From assembly GCA_000787465.1 (NCBI GenBank), contig JSYX01000875.1, positions 1 through 10,773 of the forward strand: a stretch of DNA of 10,773 nucleotides, in the 5' to 3' direction. Numbering within the stretch: position 1 is the stretch's first letter; each line of letters starts with the position of its first letter. The notes below the pieces were generated by a model. The model worked only from the letters and a program-made list of their open reading frames with translations. It searched no databases and was not told the DNA's origin. The DNA comes from Thermomucor indicae-seudaticae (taxonomy: Eukaryota; Mucoromycota; Mucoromycetes; Mucorales; Lichtheimiaceae). Made by a program: the position numbers and the translations under genes. Below, piece after piece: positions 6,148 to 10,773 of the stretch.

Positions 6148-8214
6148 ATGGCGATCCAAGGCGCAACTATAGCAACAAGCAATGAGGTCCGTACGCAGGA
6201 TCAGCAAGCACAATCATCACCATCACCACCCCAAAACGACCAACAAGTTGTCTCTGCACCGGACGACAGCACTTTTGAAAGCAACAGTTCTGGTGCAATG
6301 GACACCGACAGTCCAACCGGGCTAGAAGGTACCTGGTACCAACAGCTCAATAAGCAAAGCCTAGGTAAAAAACTTCGCATGGCAAATATGCCCAAAGGAA
6401 CCGAAAACTCACTGGGTTCCATTTTTGTTCCAATTACGTTGCAGCATAAGAGGCTACGTGCCTTACTTGACCCTGGTGCAAATTTTTCTGCCGTTTCTGT
6501 GGACCTCTGCAAACGCATGTCCTGGCCAATCCAACCATCTCTGGGCGAAATCGAGTTAGCAACAGAAGGCGTAACTGCCAAAAGCCTGGACAAAGCCAAG
6601 CCAATAAATATATTATATAATGGTCGTACACTTGAGTATGAGTTTGAAGTCTTGAATCTGTCGCGTGGAACAGAAGCGAGCATTGGTCTCGATCTCATAC
6701 CTTTCCGGCTTTTGGCTCTTCAACGCGTGGCTCTTCCGCGCAATTCTCAGAATGACTTGGGGCAACCACATGAGTCCCCACCACCCTCATCTTCGCAACC
6801 CATCAACAACTCTGTCGCCCACCAGCAGTCTACAACACCCCGCAGCTATACTCAAGCTGCAAAGAAGTCTTTGTCATCTCCTCTGGTCAATCGTCGCACC
6901 ATTACCCCGCTGACTCAGCATGCTTCCCCAGCGGTGCGTGAGGCGCTGGAACTGGTCTCCATCGATGGACAGATATCAGCTCCATATATGCTTCGTCGTG
7001 GCACCGAGGACCACAGTGTATTCTTTGATGTGTCTCAACAGCCTGTCAAAGAAGTAGAATTTTTTGAGGCAGTACGCCAACTATTCCCTGACTGGGACGT
7101 CGGGATCGGTATGCTACGCCATCGTGACAAAGGACATTTGTTGTACGAGATGACATTACCAGATGAAGATGCGTGCGATTATGCTCTACAACATGGAGTT
7201 ACGGTCAAGGAACATCATTATCCAGCTGTCCACTCTTTACCACCTGAGCATAAGCTAACTAAACTAGAACTCGACCATCTACCAACAGGAATTGGTATCA
7301 GCGAGTTGGAACAAGGGTTACGTGCTGCATTGTCAGAGTTTGGTAACGTCCTTCAACTTGGTCTCTATGGTGAAGCGCACGGTAGGTTTCAGGGCAAAGG
7401 CTACGCTGTTCTCTGGAATTCTAAAGATGATGAAGCCATTAACAACCTAACTCATTGGATCACTTACGGTGTTGTTGGCAGTCGTGAGCGCGATTTCTAT
7501 GCTACTTGGAAGTCTATGGGCATTTACTGTCGGTACTGTCATGCGCAGGATCATAGCATCGCCGACTGCAAAGAGCGCCCCAGTCCATTGTGTTACAATT
7601 GTCATCAACCGGGCCACATTGCTCTCTCTTGCCCCCACCCTCCCAATAACTATCCTCGCAAGCAACTACGTCTGAAGGGCTCATCGTCGGATAAAGCTGA
7701 AGTCCCTGGTACCGAGCCTGAAGTTAACGGCTCACCGGCGCCCAGCGCGTTGCAGCCAACAACGCATTATACTCCGAGATGGAAACGCGCTCCTAAGAAA
7801 TCGAAAGGCTCGAAGGCCACTATTACCACTACGGCAACATCTGATAAACCACTTAGCTCAACGTCCCAGTCTACTTCGCTTCACTTACCGGCTTCTGCCT
7901 TTGTGAAGCCAGCCAATGAACCACCCCAGCAATTCCTGCAGATGCAGTTTGGATCGGATACTGAGGATTCCGATTATGCAGCGTCATCCCAGTCCGACGC
8001 CACCACGGATGGCGAAGTCTCTGACGGAGATGTCGATATGGATGAACTAACCAATACACCTCCATCGCCACCTACTGGTACCTCTGTTGCTCCTTTACAG
8101 CTTATTTCAGATTCGACTACTACCAGGACCTTACCTACCTCGCCCCCTCTCTCTGCTGCTCGCGGTATCTCTGGCCCAGAGGAACCCGACGGCATTGACG
8201 TGGCAGCCAACTAA
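6148..8214 (+). CDS. LINE ORF1: retropepsin-like domain plus Gag-like CCHC protein
   Basis: The ORF is uninterrupted. The first ATG is at 6148 (688 residues), but the same frame is open without any ATG back to 5917, after the TAA at 5914. The N-terminal part is Gln/Ser-rich. Nucleotides 6412-6720 read like a retropepsin: LLDPGANFSAVS with the active-site-type Asp codon at 6469, and a closing IGLDLIPF at 6682-6705, where such proteases have an I-G-x-D turn. A Ser/Pro linker with SYTQAAKK follows. Positions 6960-7510 resemble one or two RRM-like folds. Two zinc knuckles of CX2CX4HX4C type lie at 7528-7569 and 7591-7632. The tail is basic, then acidic and Ser/Thr/Pro-rich. ORF1 proteins coat LINE RNA and chaperone its priming. 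A protease domain is not part of ordinary ORF1. DPG in place of DTG or DSG raises doubt about activity. Confidence 0.85.
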   Translation: MAIQGATIATSNEVRTQDQQAQSSPSPPQNDQQVVSAPDDSTFESNSSGAMDTDSPTGLEGTWYQQLNKQSLGKKLRMANMPKGTENSLGSIFVPITLQHKRLRALLDPGANFSAVSVDLCKRMSWPIQPSLGEIELATEGVTAKSLDKAKPINILYNGRTLEYEFEVLNLSRGTEASIGLDLIPFRLLALQRVALPRNSQNDLGQPHESPPPSSSQPINNSVAHQQSTTPRSYTQAAKKSLSSPLVNRRTITPLTQHASPAVREALELVSIDGQISAPYMLRRGTEDHSVFFDVSQQPVKEVEFFEAVRQLFPDWDVGIGMLRHRDKGHLLYEMTLPDEDACDYALQHGVTVKEHHYPAVHSLPPEHKLTKLELDHLPTGIGISELEQGLRAALSEFGNVLQLGLYGEAHGRFQGKGYAVLWNSKDDEAINNLTHWITYGVVGSRERDFYATWKSMGIYCRYCHAQDHSIADCKERPSPLCYNCHQPGHIALSCPHPPNNYPRKQLRLKGSSSDKAEVPGTEPEVNGSPAPSALQPTTHYTPRWKRAPKKSKGSKATITTTATSDKPLSSTSQSTSLHLPASAFVKPANEPPQQFLQMQFGSDTEDSDYAASSQSDATTDGEVSDGDVDMDELTNTPPSPPTGTSVAPLQLISDSTTTRTLPTSPPLSAARGISGPEEPDGIDVAAN

Positions 8215-8236
8215 TTATCAGTTTAACCAGTAAATA

Positions 8237-10773
8237 ATGCACATTAGCATCGGATCATTGAATGTTCGTCAACTGGCGAAGGTTGGCGACCCTGACAAAC
8301 AATTTCTATTTATCCGTCACCTACGCTTTCAGTCCTTGGATCTTCTCGCCTTACAAGACACGTCCTTACCAGATTCCTCTTTTGAGGAACGTATGCATCT
8401 TGAGTTTCAAGCTCAAGACAGTTTATGGAGCCCATTTTGCGGCCTTCTTTGCTTCAACAATAACGTCATTTTAGAACCGTTCTTGACGTTTCGGGACGGC
8501 AGGGGTCTCTGGGCGAAGGTTACCCATACTAATCATGACTTCGATCCTTTTCATCTACTCGTCCTTTATGCTCCAGCTGACCGTTCGACTCGCTTCACCT
8601 TTCTCACTTCCACTGTCTTACCAATACTCTCAGATCCCAGCCTTTCCTCTATTCTCGCACAAACTCTTATCGTTGGGGATTTCAATTATTCTTATGCCAG
8701 GCGTGATTCAGCCTACCTTAGTGCGCCATTAGAATGGCGGGACTTCCTTCAAGAACACTTTGTCAACGTTATGATGCCAATGGATACGACTCCAGACCTA
8801 ATACCCACCTTTCACTCCAACACGGGTTCTTCAACTATCGACTACATATCTGTCCCTCCGGCCATGGCTAGCTTATGCTCTATACCACAAGTTTTATTTG
8901 TCAACCCTGAATGGACAGATCACTCGTTACTCACGTTCTTTATTCGTTGCCCTCGAGTATCCGCTGGTGGTCGGGGTCTCTGGAAAGCTAATCCAATGTT
9001 TGCTGATTCTCCAGGTTTCCAGGCGAAGTTGTCACAGAATCTTACTGACGCGTATGATCGACTCGTGGCGGTGTCTTCTCCCCAAGAGGCATGGGATTAT
9101 GTGAAGTGCATAGTGCAGGATACATGTCGCCAACATGGTCGATACCGCGCCGCGTGGCGGAAGCGACAAGAGAAACATCTCCAACGGCTACGGAACAAAA
9201 CAATGCGAGACATGAAAAAGACCAAAATAGTGCCTTATCGCCTTGCCTCGATCTCCTCACAGATAGCGCAGCTCCAACAAGAACAGGCATATATCCAGTC
9301 TCTTAGGGCGGAGGTAAGGTGCCAAGAGCAAGGTGAAACTCTGCCGGTTACTTGAAACGCACTATCCGTTCTCGGACTGCCAAACGCGACATCGTGGAGC
9401 TACAAGATCCTCAGACCGGCGATAGTGGATCTTCTCTTGAGCACATGCACCAGGCAGCCCGCAGTTTCTATGGTCAGCTATACTCAAAAGAACCCATACA
9501 AGATACTGCTGTTCGTGATTTGTTAGACCATATACCTCCGTCTAGGTGTTTGCCACCGAGCGATCGACAGTTCTTGGTGCAGGAATTCACGATAGAAGAG
9601 TTACAACAAGCAGTCTCTCGAGCACCAAAACAGAGCAGCCCCGGGATGGATGGTTTACCTTATGCAATTCTAGCATTAGTCTTCCGACACGAGATGTATC
9701 ACGGTTTGATTCTTCGGGTTTATAATGACGCCCTGCGACACGCGGTTTTCCCCACGTCATGATTGGAAATCTGTATCTGTCTATTACCAAAGAAAGGTGA
9801 CCTGACTTCATTGGCAAACTGAAGACCGATTTCTTTAATCAACACTGACGCCAAAGTCTTCAACCGGCTTCTCAACTCTCGGGTGGTTCATGTGAGCCAG
9901 GGCTTGAACAACCAGTACCAAACCGGGTTTGTGCATGGTAGATGCGTTGCTGATAATGGTCTCGCGGTACGCCTAGCAATGGAACATGCTGCCAGCACAC
10001 GCGCTAATGATATCGGATTGTCCTTGGATATGGAGAAAGCTTATGATCGAGTTCACCCCGACTATTTGGAGCGATGCCTACAGCGCTGGGGTTTTCCTAC
10101 GGAAATCGTGAGATGCATTCGCGCTTTATTTTTTGGTACCACTCTTCGGATCAACGTTAATGGCGCACTATCTCCTCCTGTTCAACAACGTCGATGAGTA
10201 CGGCAAGACGACCCATTATCACCAGTTCTGTTCAACTTGGCTCTTGAACCATTGCTGCTGCGCATTCCCCATGACCACGCCATACAAGGATATGCTGTCT
10301 CTCCGGTTCCAGGACTTACAACTGAGGGATCCCGCCTGAAAGTTCTGGCGTATGCTGATGATTGCTTCGTTTTTCTACATGACTCATCCGATTTACATCG
10401 CGTGCTTCACCATTTATCTACTTATTCTTCGGCATCCAATGCACGCGTCAATGTGCACAAAACACATGCTATTTCCCTGTCCGGGCGACCTTCGACCACA
10501 TGGCGAGAACTCTTGGCCTCTCTAGGGATCCACTCCTGGTATAGTTGTCAATCACCAAGTGCTTTGATCTATTTGGGTTACCCTCTTTATTCGACTCCTG
10601 TTCAACGTGATCTATTCTATCAAGAACTTGTGCGCAAAGTTCAAACCGGCTGTCAACTTCATGAGCAACGCTACCTGTCTGTCCGTGGACGGGCCACAAT
10701 TCTGAACACGCTATTACTATCTCGACTATGGCACATCTTCCGTGTGTGCCCCGGAGGACGAACGGATGTAGCA
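8237..10773 (+). pseudogene. LINE ORF2: APE endonuclease-reverse transcriptase, frameshifted and stopped
   Basis: ORF2 starts at the ATG 8237, 22 nt after the ORF1 stop, and nicks target DNA and copies the RNA in intact elements. The endonuclease covers 8237 to about 8955: SLNVRQL, LQDT (8354-8362, Asp where the family has Glu), YAPAD, VGDFN (8672-8686), TIDYI and the final TDHS (8915-8926). Near 9337-9345 the frame must move back by one (single-base deletion or two-base insertion), because the first frame ends at the TGA 9353-9355 while AGYLKRTIRSRT continues in the other. The RT then shows SSPGMDG (9634-9654), RPISLIN, QTGFVHGR (9919-9942), LDMEKAYD (catalytic Asp codon 10027) and YADD (10351-10362). 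In-frame TGAs occur at 9760-9762, 9820-9822 and 10195-10197. Beyond YADD the frame is open to the window end, including YLGYPLY and SVRGRATILN. Confidence 0.9.

Larger units (their letters stand above)
5897..10773 (+). mobile_element. Non-LTR (LINE) retrotransposon, 3' end outside the window
   Basis: Two consecutive frames show the classic LINE order. ORF1 carries CCHC zinc knuckles; ORF2 joins an APE-type endonuclease to a reverse transcriptase with YADD. The endonuclease-RT order and the lack of LTRs or integrase exclude an LTR element for this part. The 5' limit is uncertain: the CACTA-like repeats stop at about 5883 and ORF1 is already open at 5917. The clade cannot be fixed by eye; Tad-like or L1-like lineages of fungi are candidates. 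ORF2 runs off the window end, so the ribonuclease H (if any), 3' UTR and tail are not seen. Confidence 0.85.

Noticed and set aside
6201..6698. Minus-strand frames opposite ORF1 and ORF2 (for example 6201-6698, 7974-8210, 9042-9290)
   Set aside because: They are antisense shadows of the LINE coding frames without domains or start-context support.
5917..6725. Complete LTR retrotransposon
   Set aside because: Only a protease-like segment is present. There are no LTRs, primer-binding site or integrase, and the downstream RT is of the LINE type.
9352..10197. Stop-codon reassignment (TGA as Trp)
   Set aside because: One of three TGAs sits at a Gly position, and the same reading frame has a frameshift, so ordinary decay explains it.

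Overview
The window looks like eukaryotic, probably fungal, repeat-rich DNA. It has short spliceosomal introns of about 52-70 nt with GTATGT-type donors, TATA boxes 60-130 nt upstream of start codons, and two transposon classes lying end to end. The protein style resembles transposons of early-diverging (Mucoromycota-like) fungi, but that placement is inference from memory. There is no bacterial-style operon, tRNA or rRNA.

Region 1 (about 1-5,900) reads as one old CACTA/EnSpm-like DNA transposon. Its two ends carry clustered copies of a TCAGACTCTG-type motif in opposite orientations (about 103-223 and about 5,735-5,883). Inside are two divergently arranged genes. On the minus strand (3470 down to 258) is a Tnp2-family transposase gene with an N-terminal C2H2 zinc finger. 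It has four well-formed phase-2 introns near its start, then at least four in-frame stops and unresolved frame changes, so it is a pseudogene. On the plus strand (4307-5539) is a second, apparently intact gene with three or four introns. It encodes a protein of about 325-350 residues with a basic nuclear-localisation-like patch, a coiled coil and a helical C-terminal domain of unknown function. About 840 bp of shared intergenic DNA between them holds a TATA box for each gene.

Region 2 (about 5,900 to beyond 10,773) is a non-LTR (LINE) retrotransposon on the plus strand, cut off by the window end. ORF1 (open from 5917, first ATG 6148, stop 8214) is unbroken. It has an unexpected order: a retropepsin-like aspartic protease domain, a linker, one or two RRM-like segments, two CCHC zinc knuckles and an acidic Ser/Thr/Pro-rich tail. 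ORF2 starts 22 nt later at 8237 with an APE-type endonuclease, followed by a reverse transcriptase with an intact YADD. It is broken by one frameshift and three in-frame TGA codons, so this copy is dead.

The points most worth following up are the two-gene CACTA element whose accessory gene has outlived its transposase, and the LINE ORF1 carrying a retropepsin-like domain in one continuous frame.
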